A stretch of 64,000 nt of DNA from Clostridiales bacterium (GTDB lineage: Bacteria > Bacillota > Clostridia > Christensenellales > Aristaeellaceae): assembly GCA_015056145.1 (NCBI GenBank), contig SVGY01000010.1, positions 1 to 64,000 on the forward strand. The letters are read 5' to 3'. Positions 50,073 to 59,262 of this stretch are shown here, piece after piece; the stretch's first letter is position 1; every line of letters begins with the position of its first letter. Both the position numbers and the translations under genes were made by a program. The notes beneath the pieces were generated by a model, which saw only the letters and a list, made by a program, of their open reading frames with translations, was not told the origin of the DNA and did no database searches.

Positions 50073-50630
50073 TTACGATTTCGGAAATGCCAGGCGGCGG
50101 GACGTGGACAGATTGTCCAGTACTTCCTCCACCATTTCGTCGGAAATGGTCAGGTAACCGGTGGCAAGCATGGTGGCCATGCCGTGGATAAACATCCAGA
50201 AATTGATGTAGGTATCGGAAGCCTCGTCTGCTTCCACATTCATTATCTGTCCGTACTCCGCAGCCCTTTGGCAGGCACGGGTAATGGCAAAGTTGGCGCA
50301 TTCCTCGTTGCGTTTGCGCATAAACAGCATCCGGAACAGATTTGGCTCGTTTTTGGCAAGGGTCAGATATACTCTTCCCTGTGCCTTGAGGGTGTTTTCT
50401 TCCTTTTTAATTTCGTCGGCGGTCATTTTGTCAAAGCAATCCCTTGCATGCAGGAACACTTCTTTTTTGATATCCTCCATGCAGGAAAATTCCCGGAAAA
50501 GGGGCTGGGTGGAACAGCCGATCTGAGCCGCAACCGAGCGGGCATTCACTGCTTCAAGCCCTTTCTGGCGGGTTACTTCGTAGGCAGCAAGAACTACGTC
50601 ATCCTTGGAAAACCGAATCTTGGGGGGCAT
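50073..50630 (-). CDS. TetR/AcrR-family transcriptional regulator
   Basis: A 185-aa regulator: N-terminal HTH at about 10-55 (VVLAAYEVTRQKGLEAVNAR, then QIGCSTQPLFREF) and a helical ligand domain with Cys and Met residues. The ligand is unknown. GAGGTG precedes the ATG. It likely regulates itself and the GH5 gene through the CACATGTG palindrome at 50651-50658. Confidence 0.88.
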   Translation of the reverse strand: MPPKIRFSKDDVVLAAYEVTRQKGLEAVNARSVAAQIGCSTQPLFREFSCMEDIKKEVFLHARDCFDKMTADEIKKEENTLKAQGRVYLTLAKNEPNLFRMLFMRKRNEECANFAITRACQRAAEYGQIMNVEADEASDTYINFWMFIHGMATMLATGYLTISDEMVEEVLDNLSTSRRLAFPKS

Positions 50631-50650
50631 ATTTTCACCTCGTTGTGTAA

Positions 50651-50658
50651 CACATGTG
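50651..50658. promoter_or_regulatory. Candidate TetR operator
   Basis: CACATGTG is a perfect palindrome within an approximate 16-bp inverted repeat (TAACACATGTGGTTTA), just downstream of the promoter of the tetR-like gene. Confidence 0.5.
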
Positions 50659-50673
50659 GTTTATGTCCCCATT

Positions 50674-50702
50674 ATTATAAAACTCAATAAAACGCCTGTC
50701 AA
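50674..50702 (-). promoter_or_regulatory. Promoter of the tetR-like gene and GH5
   Basis: On the minus strand TTGACA (50697-50702), 17-bp spacer, TATAAT (50674-50679). Confidence 0.88.
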
Positions 50703-50739
50703 CCGGATACGAAATGTTTTTTCGGAAAATTTCGATTAT

Positions 50740-51753
50740 TTATTCCTTAATTTGCCGAACACTTTCGCCGATAATCAGACTGCCGGGAATGGTAAGGTGC
50801 CTGAAGTAGCTTTCCTGCGGATTATCAATGGCGTTCAGCAGCAGATGGGCTGCCTCCTGACCGATAACCTCGCTGTTCTGGCGGAATGTGGTCAGCCGGG
50901 GGATGAACAGCTCCGCAAGACGGGTGCCGTCGTAACCGGCGACGCTCACATTGGCAGGAAGAGGGTTGCCCTCCCTTTCCAGAATGTTTCTGGCGCCGAT
51001 GCAGGAATAATCGTCCTGATACAGGATGCAGGTGGGCGGATTTTCCAAGACCATCAGCTGGCGGGTAGCATCGGCGGCGCTTTCCATATTGTGGTAAATA
51101 GCCGGCTTGATGTATTCTTCGGGAATATTCAGGCTGAGCTCTTTGCAGGCAGCGCAGAAGCTTTGCAAGCGGCCCTGGGTAACGGCAGTATCTTCGCCAT
51201 GGATAAAGGCGATACGCCGGTGCCCCATGCTGTACGCATAGCGAACAAGCTCCCGGGTACCCTGCAGGTTGTCCGAAAGCACGGCGCTGCGGCCAGGGAA
51301 GGTGTGGTCGATGGAAACCAGCGGGATGCGGCTGGAAAGCAGTTCCTGCACATCCTTTTCCTCAAAGCCTGCGCTCATGACAATAAGCCCGTCATAGCCC
51401 CTGTGGATGCAGTAGCTGAGCAGGCCGTTGCTTTCCACCAGTTTCTGGGCATTGATGGGGGTAATATCGTAGCCTTTTTCCTCGGTAACGCCTTGAATGC
51501 CAGCCGCTATCTGAGAGAAAAAATCGTGGGTCCAGACGTTTTCATTTTTCAGAAACATAATCAGGCCAATGGTACGGGAACGGTTGGTTTTCAGCGTTCT
51601 CGCAGCAGCGTTTGGCATATAGCCCATTTCCTGCGCCACCTGACGAATGTGTCTTGCCGTTTCTGCACTGATATCCGGCATGCCGTTAAGCGCTTTGCTG
51701 ACGGTAGCAACGGAGCATCCGCACCTTGCGGAAATGTCCTTCAAAGTAATCAT
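50740..51753 (-). CDS. LacI-family transcriptional regulator
   Basis: A 337-aa repressor: N-terminal LacI HTH (MITLKDISARCGCSVATVSK) with hinge helix (NAAARTLKTNRSRTIG), then a periplasmic-binding-protein-like sugar domain. It lies 4 kb from the carbohydrate operon and is the obvious candidate for its repressor and for its own, through operator-like sites at 46611-46627 and 51777-51786. GAAGGGTG precedes the ATG. Confidence 0.93.
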   Translation of the reverse strand: MITLKDISARCGCSVATVSKALNGMPDISAETARHIRQVAQEMGYMPNAAARTLKTNRSRTIGLIMFLKNENVWTHDFFSQIAAGIQGVTEEKGYDITPINAQKLVESNGLLSYCIHRGYDGLIVMSAGFEEKDVQELLSSRIPLVSIDHTFPGRSAVLSDNLQGTRELVRYAYSMGHRRIAFIHGEDTAVTQGRLQSFCAACKELSLNIPEEYIKPAIYHNMESAADATRQLMVLENPPTCILYQDDYSCIGARNILEREGNPLPANVSVAGYDGTRLAELFIPRLTTFRQNSEVIGQEAAHLLLNAIDNPQESYFRHLTIPGSLIIGESVRQIKE

Positions 51754-51776
51754 GTAAACACCCTTCGAGCCTATCG

Positions 51777-51786
51777 TAATCGTTTA
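51777..51786. promoter_or_regulatory. Candidate LacI auto-operator
   Basis: TAATCGTTTA (TAAnCGnTTA palindrome) directly downstream of the -10 box of the lacI-like gene. Confidence 0.5.
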
Positions 51787-51790
51787 AGCT

Positions 51791-51820
51791 ATTATAGCTT
51801 TTTTCTTTCTTTTCTGTCAA
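51791..51820 (-). promoter_or_regulatory. Promoter of the lacI-like gene
   Basis: On the minus strand TTGACA (51815-51820), 18-bp spacer, TATAAT (51791-51796). Confidence 0.88.
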
Positions 51821-51857
51821 TAGGCGGGAAGATATATTTACTTCTTTAATTATTCAT

Positions 51858-51901
51858 GCAAAAAACCGCTGCTATCCCAGCAACGGGAAAAACAGCGGTT
51901 T
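51858..51901 (-). terminator. Terminator of the SNF transporter gene
   Basis: AAACCGCTG pairs with CAGCGGTTT, with TTTTTT on the minus-strand exit. Confidence 0.85.
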
Positions 51902-51915
51902 CTGCACTGATGTGC

Positions 51916-53310
51916 TTACCCCACAATTCCGGGGAAAATGGAGATCACCAAAACAAAGATGATAATCAATGGCAGCACATAGCTCATATAGGGCTTGATC
52001 CAGCGGGGCAACCTGGGGCCGGCAAGGCCTTCGTTCACCTCGCTGTAGTAGTTGTCCCAACCCCAACCGTATCTTCTGGTACAGAACAGCACATACACCA
52101 GGCTACCCACAGGCAGAAGCAGGTTGGACACCACAAAGTCCTCCATGTCCATAAAATCCTTGCCGAAAAGCCTGACATTCTTCCAGATGCTCAGACCGAA
52201 AATCGCCGGCAGAGACAGCACCGCCACCAACGCCACGTTGATGATGGCAATGGTGCGCCGCTTCAGGCTGGTCAGTTCCAGCCAGAAGGACATGATATTC
52301 TCAAACACGGCGATAACCGTAGAGGCTGCGGCAAAGATCATGAACAGGAAAAACAGAATGCCCACAATGCGGCCGCCGGGCATGTTGTTGAAAATGCTGC
52401 TCAGGGTGGTAAACAGGAAACCTGCACCCACACTGCCTGCATCGGCAGTAACGCCGTTATTGAAGGTAAAACATGCAGGGAAGATAATCAGGCCGGACAT
52501 CAGCGCCACAAAGGTATCCAGGCTGATGATGGTAACGGATTCTCCAAGGAGACGACGTTCCTTACCGATATAGCTGCCAAAAATGGCAATGGAGCCAATA
52601 CCAAGGCTGAGGGTGAAAAAGGCTTGTCCCATGGCGGCGGAGATCACCTTGCCCACGCCACTTTCCTTCATCCGGGCTAAATTGGGTACCAAATAGAACT
52701 TCAGGCCTTCTGCCGCCTTATCCAGTGTGCAGCAGTACACCGCAAGGCATACCATCAGTGTCAGCAGCGCAAGCATCATCACCTTGGTAATACGCTCCAC
52801 GCCCTTTTGCAGGCCAAGGGAGCATATTGCAAAACACACCAGGATCACGCCGAAGGTCACAGCCACCAGCAGCCCGGGATTGGTGACAATGCCGCCGAAC
52901 ACATTGCCCAGCGCCTCCACTGTGGTATGCTCCATGATAGAGCCGGAAAGATACTTGAAGAAGTAGATCACCAGCCAGCTGGAAATGGTGGTATAGAACA
53001 TCATCAGCAGATAGTTGCCCGCTATGCCTGCATACTTCATCAGATGCCATTTCTGGCCCGGTTTTTGAAGCACGTCATAGGAGGAGGCAATGCTGCGGCG
53101 GCTGGCCCGGCCCACGGAAAGCTCGCAGGTCATCACCGGCAGGCCCAGCAGCAAAAGAAAGATAACATACATCAGCACAAAAGCGCCGCCGCCGTATGCA
53201 CCGGTAATGATGGGAAAGCGATACACATTGCCAAGACCGATGGCGCATCCTGCGGATATCAGAATAAAACCCAGTCTGGATTTGAATTGTTCACGGTTTT
53301 GCTGTTCCAT
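51916..53310 (-). CDS. Sodium:neurotransmitter symporter (SNF) family transporter
   Basis: A 464-aa LeuT-fold, sodium-coupled amino acid-type transporter. The helix 1 signature GCAIGLGNVYRFPIITGAYG at about 21-40 holds the unwound ion-binding segment, and helix 6 reads FFTLSLGIGSIAIFGSY. There are about 11-12 helices, as in bacterial members. The substrate is probably a small amino acid or amine. I chose the ATG at 53308-53310 after AGGTGG; the frame is open far upstream, opposite the DUF3795 gene. Confidence 0.92.
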   Translation of the reverse strand: MEQQNREQFKSRLGFILISAGCAIGLGNVYRFPIITGAYGGGAFVLMYVIFLLLLGLPVMTCELSVGRASRRSIASSYDVLQKPGQKWHLMKYAGIAGNYLLMMFYTTISSWLVIYFFKYLSGSIMEHTTVEALGNVFGGIVTNPGLLVAVTFGVILVCFAICSLGLQKGVERITKVMMLALLTLMVCLAVYCCTLDKAAEGLKFYLVPNLARMKESGVGKVISAAMGQAFFTLSLGIGSIAIFGSYIGKERRLLGESVTIISLDTFVALMSGLIIFPACFTFNNGVTADAGSVGAGFLFTTLSSIFNNMPGGRIVGILFFLFMIFAAASTVIAVFENIMSFWLELTSLKRRTIAIINVALVAVLSLPAIFGLSIWKNVRLFGKDFMDMEDFVVSNLLLPVGSLVYVLFCTRRYGWGWDNYYSEVNEGLAGPRLPRWIKPYMSYVLPLIIIFVLVISIFPGIVG

Positions 53311-53338
53311 GTCGATCCACCTGCTTATCATATTGATA

Positions 53339-53833
53339 TTATACTGTTCCTTTTTTGAAGCTTTGATAATGCGAACGGTCTTTCTGCTCGTCAAAGTAAG
53401 CTTCCGGGCCGATTTGCCTGATGCGCTCCGTGCCCCTTTTCCAGTCGCCAAGGATGATGGGATCCAGTGCCTGAAAGAAGCTTTCCGTCCTCTGGCAAGG
53501 AAAATCCGGACACTCCGCACAGAAGTCCAGCTTCCTTTCCCGGATGCACTCAATAACAGGGCATCCTTCTATGCAGCAGCCTTCAGGATTTTCCCGGCAG
53601 CCCGGGCAGGGGCGAAGGGTATATTTTTCCAGCCTGTCAAGATGTCCCTGCACCATCCGGCGATATTCCAGGTTTTCCGGAGGAATACGGGCATCCAGGA
53701 AATCGTAGTATCCATCAAAGTAACCAAGCAGCCTGGATGCCGCCCCGGCAACGGCGCCATCTTTCAGCGCCGGGCAGGTATGACACATAAGCGAACAGGG
53801 TGCAACCCGGTGAAGTATCTCTTCGTAATTCAC
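53339..53833 (-). CDS. DUF3795 Cys-rich protein
   Basis: A 164-aa protein with 13 Cys arranged in pairs (CSLMCHTCPAL, CPGCRENPEGCCIEGCPVIEC, CAECPDFPC), the DUF3795 pattern, probably binding zinc or an Fe-S cluster. Function is unknown. It lies 28 bp upstream of the SNF start codon and is probably co-transcribed with it. The ATG at 53831-53833 follows GGTGATTT weakly. Confidence 0.85.
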   Translation of the reverse strand: MNYEEILHRVAPCSLMCHTCPALKDGAVAGAASRLLGYFDGYYDFLDARIPPENLEYRRMVQGHLDRLEKYTLRPCPGCRENPEGCCIEGCPVIECIRERKLDFCAECPDFPCQRTESFFQALDPIILGDWKRGTERIRQIGPEAYFDEQKDRSHYQSFKKGTV

Positions 53834-53973
53834 AAAAAATCACCTTTCCGAAAACTGTATCCTGTTTCACATAAAAGGCAGTATACGCCTTTTGCCCGAT
53901 TTTTTCAACCATTTCTCCGCAAATCCCTCATGTATAAAGAAGGAAAAACCGCCCCGGGCACCGTATATACAAA

Positions 53974-53998
53974 AAGGGCGCATTTCTTCTGCGCCCTT
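53974..53998 (+). other. Leader hairpin upstream of dgt
   Basis: AAGGGCGCA pairs with TGCGCCCTT, loop TTTCTTC, 23 bp before the dgt start; no T run. It may be an old terminator or an mRNA 5' stabiliser. Confidence 0.55.
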
Positions 53999-54021
53999 CA
54001 CACACAAAGGAGGAGCCAGCG

Positions 54022-55026
54022 ATGAATATCCGCCAGCAGCTGGAACAGGAGGAACTCACCCGTCTTTCGACTTTTGCAGCCAAAGCCTGCCAGAGCGCCG
54101 GACGGGAAAAACCCATTTCCGATGATGACCTGCGCACATGCTTTCAGCGGGACAGGGATCGCATCATTCACTGCAAAAGCTTCCGGCGGCTCAAGTTCAA
54201 AACCCAGGTTTTTCTCTCCCCGGTGGGCGACCATTACCGTACCCGACTGACCCATACGCTGGAAGTGGCACAGGTGGCCCGCACGCTGGCACGCTGCCTC
54301 CGCCTCAACGAAGACCTGACGGAAGCCATCGCCCTGGGGCATGATCTGGGCCACACCCCCTTTGGCCATATCGGCGAAAACGCCCTCAACCAACTGATTC
54401 CGGGCGGCTTTCACCACAACCGGCAAAGCCTGCGCATGGTGGACAGGCTGGAAAGAGAAGGACAGGGGCTGAATCTGTGCAAGGAAACCCGTGACGGCAT
54501 TCTGTGCCACTCCGGTCCGCAGACGCCCTCCACCCTTGAAGGCTGGTGCGTACGCCGGGCAGACCGCATCGCCTACATCAGCCACGATATCGATGACGCC
54601 ATCCGGGGCGGCATCCTCAAGGAATACGAGCTTCCCCGACGCTGCGTGACCGTACTTGGCAAAAACCACGGCGAACGCATCAACAACATGATCACCGACG
54701 TGGTCAAAACCAGCATGGACAAAAACGAAATCTCCATGTCTCCCGAGGTCAGCGATGCCGCCGAGGCTCTGCGTGATTTTCTCTTTGAACACGTCTACAT
54801 GGACCAGTGGCGCAAAAAGGAAGAAGAACGCTGCGGCTATGTGGTCAGCGCCCTTTTCGACCATTATTCCCGTCACCCGGAGCAATTGCCGGGCGAATAT
54901 CTTGAAATCAACTACCTCGAAGGCACCGAACAGGCCGTATGCGATTTTATCGCCGGAATGACGGACCGATACGCCACCGTTGCCTTCCAACAGCTGTTTG
55001 TACCCAAAGCTTTTGCCAAGTATTGA
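54022..55026 (+). CDS. dgt: Deoxyguanosinetriphosphate triphosphohydrolase
   Basis: A 334-aa HD-domain dNTPase that cuts dGTP to deoxyguanosine and triphosphate. HD ligands are H78 (RLTHTLEV), H107-D108 (LGHDLGH) and D188-region HDIDDAIRGG; FKTQVFLSPVGDHYRTRLTH is the family start. It is the short Gram-positive type. AAAGGAGG precedes the ATG. Standing just before dnaG is common in Clostridia. Confidence 0.94.
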   Translation: MNIRQQLEQEELTRLSTFAAKACQSAGREKPISDDDLRTCFQRDRDRIIHCKSFRRLKFKTQVFLSPVGDHYRTRLTHTLEVAQVARTLARCLRLNEDLTEAIALGHDLGHTPFGHIGENALNQLIPGGFHHNRQSLRMVDRLEREGQGLNLCKETRDGILCHSGPQTPSTLEGWCVRRADRIAYISHDIDDAIRGGILKEYELPRRCVTVLGKNHGERINNMITDVVKTSMDKNEISMSPEVSDAAEALRDFLFEHVYMDQWRKKEEERCGYVVSALFDHYSRHPEQLPGEYLEINYLEGTEQAVCDFIAGMTDRYATVAFQQLFVPKAFAKY

Positions 55027-55106
55027 GGAAATGTCGGTTTTTGTTGAATCCTTGGCAGGAAACCCCGGGAAGACGGCGAATTGATTAGGAGTGGGTGAAG
55101 GAACTC

Positions 55107-56840
55107 ATGGCTGGAAGATACCCGCCACAATGGCTTGATGAACTCAGACAGAGGGCCGATATCGTATCGGTGATCGGCTCCTATGTGCAGCTGAAGAAAA
55201 ACGGGCATAGATATTCAGGTCTGTGCCCGTTTCACAACGAAACCGCTCCTTCCTTTTCCGTGGACAGCCAGAAGCAATTCTACTATTGCTTTGGCTGCAA
55301 GGCCAGCGGCAGCGTGATTCAGTTTGTTATGGATATTGAGCACCTCTCCTTTCCGGAGGCGGTGGAACACCTGGCCGAGCAGCTTCATCTTCCCCTGCCC
55401 GAGATGCAAAACGACCCTGCCTACGAAAAACGCCGTTCGCTCAAGGAGCGCATCTATCTGGCAAACAAGGCAGCCGCAAGATTGTATCATCAGTATCTTT
55501 GGCAAAAGGAAGGCGAGGAAATCCTTCAATACCTGAAAAAGCGTGGATTATCCGACGGGGTGATCCGGCGTTTCGGGATCGGTGCGGCTCCCCCACGCCC
55601 CGACATCGGCAAAAAGCTTATGGAAGACGGCTTTACCAAAGAAGAGCTGCTTTCTGCCGGGCTGATGATGGAACGGGATGGCCGCAGCTTTGACATGTTC
55701 CGTAACCGGGCCATGTTTCCCATCATTGATGCTTATGGCAATGTGCTCGGCTTTGGCGGCCGGGCCATGGGCGATGCTATGCCCAAGTACCTCAACACCT
55801 CCGATACCCCAGCCTTCAATAAGCGTTATAACGTTTTTGCAGCCAATCTGCTGCGCAAGGCAAGAGGGCTCGAGCGGGTCATTCTGGTGGAAGGGTACAT
55901 GGACGTAGTGGCGCTGAGCCAGTACGGTGTGGAAGGCGTTGCCGCCACGCTGGGTACGGCTCTTACCCCTGAACAGGCACGGCTTTTAAGCCGCTACGCT
56001 CCGGAAGTGCACATCGCCTACGACGGCGACAAAGCAGGCCAGAAAGCCATTCTCCGGGGTCTGGAAGTGCTGGAAGCTGCCAATGTGCCTGTGAAGGTGC
56101 TGGATTTTCCCGGCGGACTGGACCCGGACGAGTTCATCCGTCAGGAAGGCGTTGAAGCATTTCATGCTTTAAAGCCGATTTCCGGCGTATACTATCGTAT
56201 GCTACGGGAAAAGGAAAAGCACGACATGTCCACCGAGGAAGGCCGCACTGCTTACGCCAAGGCCTGTGCGGATTTTCTCAAAAACGTCCGGGAGCCTGTG
56301 GACCTGGAGAACTACCTTAAGCGGCTGTCGCTGGAAAGCGGCTTTGACCGTGAAGTGCTTCTTCAGCAAATCGGCGCAGCTCCTGCGAAACCGTCACCCG
56401 CTCTTCCCAAACAGGAAAGTTTCCGCCAGAAGGCAAAAAAGGTTGCCCAGGTGGACTGGACAGGCCGTACCCTGCTGGCTGTGCTGGCAACGGGCAAGCT
56501 GCCCCCGGGAAGTGTGACCCCCGAAGACTTTGACGACCCTGTGCTCAAATCCCTCTGCAAAGACCTGCTCAGCGGCGAAAGCCCCGCCTCCCTCATGGAA
56601 CAGCAACCCGACGAGCAGGGCCGCAGCGCCATCGGCGATATCCTCAGCGTGAACACCGACATGGACGACGACGGCCTGATGCATATGGCCCGGGACTGCC
56701 TGAAAAAAATGCGGCGTACCCGGCTGGAAAACGAGCTGGAAACACTGCAGAAATCCATGGCCTCCCTGCCTCAGGAAGAGCAGGTCAGGAGCATGCAGCG
56801 TGCCCTGGAACTGACCAGGCTCATAAGCGAACAAAAGTAG
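55107..56840 (+). CDS. dnaG: DNA primase
   Basis: A 577-aa primase making RNA primers at replication forks. N-terminal zinc ribbon C40-P-F-H43...C61-x2-C64, TOPRIM core with VILVEGYMDVVAL and AYDGDKAGQKA, and a C-terminal helicase-binding region (about 440-577). The start is either ATG 55107 (AAGGA upstream) or GTG 55095 after AGGAG; I prefer the ATG since known primases begin close to it. Confidence 0.95.
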   Translation: MAGRYPPQWLDELRQRADIVSVIGSYVQLKKNGHRYSGLCPFHNETAPSFSVDSQKQFYYCFGCKASGSVIQFVMDIEHLSFPEAVEHLAEQLHLPLPEMQNDPAYEKRRSLKERIYLANKAAARLYHQYLWQKEGEEILQYLKKRGLSDGVIRRFGIGAAPPRPDIGKKLMEDGFTKEELLSAGLMMERDGRSFDMFRNRAMFPIIDAYGNVLGFGGRAMGDAMPKYLNTSDTPAFNKRYNVFAANLLRKARGLERVILVEGYMDVVALSQYGVEGVAATLGTALTPEQARLLSRYAPEVHIAYDGDKAGQKAILRGLEVLEAANVPVKVLDFPGGLDPDEFIRQEGVEAFHALKPISGVYYRMLREKEKHDMSTEEGRTAYAKACADFLKNVREPVDLENYLKRLSLESGFDREVLLQQIGAAPAKPSPALPKQESFRQKAKKVAQVDWTGRTLLAVLATGKLPPGSVTPEDFDDPVLKSLCKDLLSGESPASLMEQQPDEQGRSAIGDILSVNTDMDDDGLMHMARDCLKKMRRTRLENELETLQKSMASLPQEEQVRSMQRALELTRLISEQK

Positions 56841-56874
56841 TTATCCCCCCTCTGTACATAAAGGAGTGAGATAG

Positions 56875-57960
56875 TTGAGTGGAAATGTCTCCCGTGAAGC
56901 GGCAAAAGTAAAGCTCAACGAATTATTCGAGGAAGCCAAAAGCAAAGGAACCATTACCAAGGACGAAGTGGCCAACCATCTGATGGAGCTGGAAATCGAC
57001 GCCGAACAGATCAACAAGGTATACGAAACCCTTGAAAGCCTTGGCGTGGATGTGGTTGCGGAGTTTGATCCCGTTCCCCAGGAAGAATTGATCGAGCCGG
57101 AAGCCATCGACCTGAGCGTTCCCGAAGGCATCAGTGTGGACGACCCCGTCCGCATGTACCTCAAGGAAATCGGCAAGGTTCCCCTGCTGAGCGCCGAAGA
57201 GGAGATTGAAATTGCCCAGCGTATGGAGCAGGGCGACGAGGATGCAAAGAAAAAGCTGACCGAGTCCAACCTCAGGCTGGTGGTTTCCATCGCCAAGCGT
57301 TATGTGGGCCGTGGCATGCTCTTCCTCGACCTGATCCAGGAAGGCAATCTTGGCCTGATCAAAGCGGTGGACAAGTTCGACTACCGCAAGGGTTACAAGT
57401 TCTCCACCTATGCAACCTGGTGGATCCGTCAGGCCATCACCCGTGCCATTGCCGACCAGGCGCGCACCATCCGCATTCCCGTGCACATGGTGGAAACCAT
57501 CAACAAGCTGATTCGTGTTTCCCGCCAGCTTTTGCAGGAATATGGCCGTGAACCCACTCCTGAAGAAATCGCCAAGGTGATGAATATTTCCGAGGGCAAG
57601 GTTCGGGAGATCATCAAAATCGCTCAGGAACCCGTATCTCTGGAAACCCCCATCGGCGAAGAGGAGGACAGCCATCTGGGCGACTTTATCCCCGATGACG
57701 ACGCCCCCGCCCCCGCTGAGGTGGCCAGCTTCACCCTGATGAAGGAACAGCTTCTGGATGTGCTGGATACCCTCACCCCCCGTGAGGAAAAGGTGCTTCG
57801 CCTCCGTTTCGGTCTGGACGACGGCCACCAGCGCACGCTGGAAGAAGTGGGCCGGGTGTTCAAGGTAACCCGTGAACGCATCCGCCAGATCGAGGCCAAG
57901 GCTCTGCGCAAGCTGCGCCATCCCAGCCGTTCCAAAAAGCTGCGGGATTATCTGGACTGA
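56875..57960 (+). CDS. rpoD: Primary sigma factor (sigma-A)
   Basis: A 361-aa housekeeping sigma factor: region 1.1 (about 1-75), region 1.2/2 with [14 protein letters not shown], the -10-binding [20 protein letters not shown], region 3, and region 4 with RLRFGLDDG and [16 protein letters not shown]. It starts with TTG (56875), well supported by AAAGGAG at 8-9 nt. Its target hexamers, TTGACA and TATAAT, are abundant in this window. Confidence 0.97.
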   Translation: MSGNVSREAAKVKLNELFEEAKSKGTITKDEVANHLMELEIDAEQINKVYETLESLGVDVVAEFDPVPQEELIEPEAIDLSVPEGISVDDPVRMYLKEIGKVPLLSAEEEIEIAQRMEQGDEDAKKKLTESNLRLVVSIAKRYVGRGMLFLDLIQEGNLGLIKAVDKFDYRKGYKFSTYATWWIRQAITRAIADQARTIRIPVHMVETINKLIRVSRQLLQEYGREPTPEEIAKVMNISEGKVREIIKIAQEPVSLETPIGEEEDSHLGDFIPDDDAPAPAEVASFTLMKEQLLDVLDTLTPREEKVLRLRFGLDDGHQRTLEEVGRVFKVTRERIRQIEAKALRKLRHPSRSKKLRDYLD

Positions 57961-58685
57961 TGATGAACTCCACGCCTTTTCCCAAACTGGACAACCGTCT
58001 GAAACAGGCCTTGCTGCTAGCCTCTCCGGGCAAAGTGGCAGCAGATATCGGTGCAGACCACGGGCAGCTCAGCGCAGCCCTTCTCAAAAGCGGCTATACG
58101 GAGCATGTGCTGGTCAGTGATATCAGTGAGCCTTCTCTCAACAAAGCCCGCAGCGCTCTCAGCTCCATGAACCTGTATGACAAGGCCACCTTTGCCGTGG
58201 CGGATGGTCTGGACGCCTTGAATGCGCTGAAAGAAATCCACGCCGACCACATCTTCATCCTTGGCATGGGCGGCGTGACCCTTTCCCAGATCCTGGAAAA
58301 GGGGGCGGACAAGCTTCGTGGCGCAAGCCTGATCCTTGGTGCTCAAACCGACCTTCCCCTGGTGCGGGAAACCCTCGTGAGGCTTCACTATCGCATCCGT
58401 CAGGAGGTGGTGGCGGAGGAAAACCACCGCTATTACATCCTGATTAAGTGCAGCCCTGCCGCACCGGACGAAGCGACGTATACCCAGGAAGAGCTTCTGC
58501 TGGGGCCTGTGCTCCTGAAAACCTTCCCTCCCCTGTGGCCCAACATTCTCAAACGGCGCAGGGAAATGCTCCTGACCGCCATCACATCCATGAAAAACGC
58601 CGCTTCCCACAAGCGTGCAGCCCAGCTGCCCGCCTTTGAAGAAGAGCTCGCTTTCGTGGACAAGGCGCTGAGCCATTACGCTTGA
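57960..58685 (+). CDS. trmK: tRNA (adenine-22-N1)-methyltransferase
   Basis: A 241-aa SAM-dependent methyltransferase of the TrmK family that makes m1A22 in tRNA. ADIGADHGQLSAALL at about 28-42 is the SAM loop; GMGG near 101 and AQTDLPLVRE are family motifs. Its ATG overlaps the rpoD TGA by one base; rpoD-trmK linkage is conserved in Bacillota. Confidence 0.93.
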   Translation: MMNSTPFPKLDNRLKQALLLASPGKVAADIGADHGQLSAALLKSGYTEHVLVSDISEPSLNKARSALSSMNLYDKATFAVADGLDALNALKEIHADHIFILGMGGVTLSQILEKGADKLRGASLILGAQTDLPLVRETLVRLHYRIRQEVVAEENHRYYILIKCSPAAPDEATYTQEELLLGPVLLKTFPPLWPNILKRRREMLLTAITSMKNAASHKRAAQLPAFEEELAFVDKALSHYA

Positions 58686-58749
58686 ACTGTCCTTTTTCTG
58701 AATATTCCTGCGCTTTCTTTCCCTTCCCCGATGATGAGGAGGCTGCCAC

Positions 58750-59220
58750 TTGCCACAGATTGAAACGACTGCGCTCGATCGTTCTGTTCATTTCATCCGT
58801 AACCATATGGCCTTGATCGGTCAACGTATCCATTCCCTCCGGGAGGAAATCGACCGTTTTCAGCAACCCTTGCAGGATAAGCTTGGAAAGTCGTTTCCCC
58901 TTTGGCCCCCGGAAGAATTGTGGAAAACCGAAATGGAATACAGTCTCCGGAATGGCTTTTTTCTTGAGGGAGTCGGTTTCTTTTCCGGAGATACTGTCAT
59001 GCATTTCCTTGGCAGGCTTACAGAACGGGAACGTGAAGTTTTCTTCTTCCGTTTCGGCCTGGAGGGCGGCTGTGCCCACAGCCGGGAAGAGACCGCCGGA
59101 AAGTTTTGCATCTCTGCTGCGGTGGTAGGCCGTATCGAAGCCAAGGCCATGCAGCATTACTTAACGCATCAGCGGCATGCCGCAATGAGAAAAGAGTTTT
59201 TCGACAGTTCTGGAAAATAA
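58750..59220 (+). CDS. Sigma-70 region 4-like protein
   Basis: A 156-aa protein. The C-terminal third (LTEREREVFFFRFGLEGGCA, then IEAKAMQHY) clearly aligns with sigma region 4 of the RpoD encoded just upstream ([27 protein letters not shown]), but the DNA-contact stretch VTRERIRQ is replaced by ISAAVVGR. The first about 95 residues are helical and unrelated to regions 2 or 3. It may bind core polymerase or the -35 element as an accessory factor; function is inferred. Start TTG at 58750 after GAGGAGG. Confidence 0.75.
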   Translation: MPQIETTALDRSVHFIRNHMALIGQRIHSLREEIDRFQQPLQDKLGKSFPLWPPEELWKTEMEYSLRNGFFLEGVGFFSGDTVMHFLGRLTEREREVFFFRFGLEGGCAHSREETAGKFCISAAVVGRIEAKAMQHYLTHQRHAAMRKEFFDSSGK

Positions 59221-59262
59221 ACTTCCGTTTTCTTCACACAACGAACAGAAAGGAGAGAGTTC

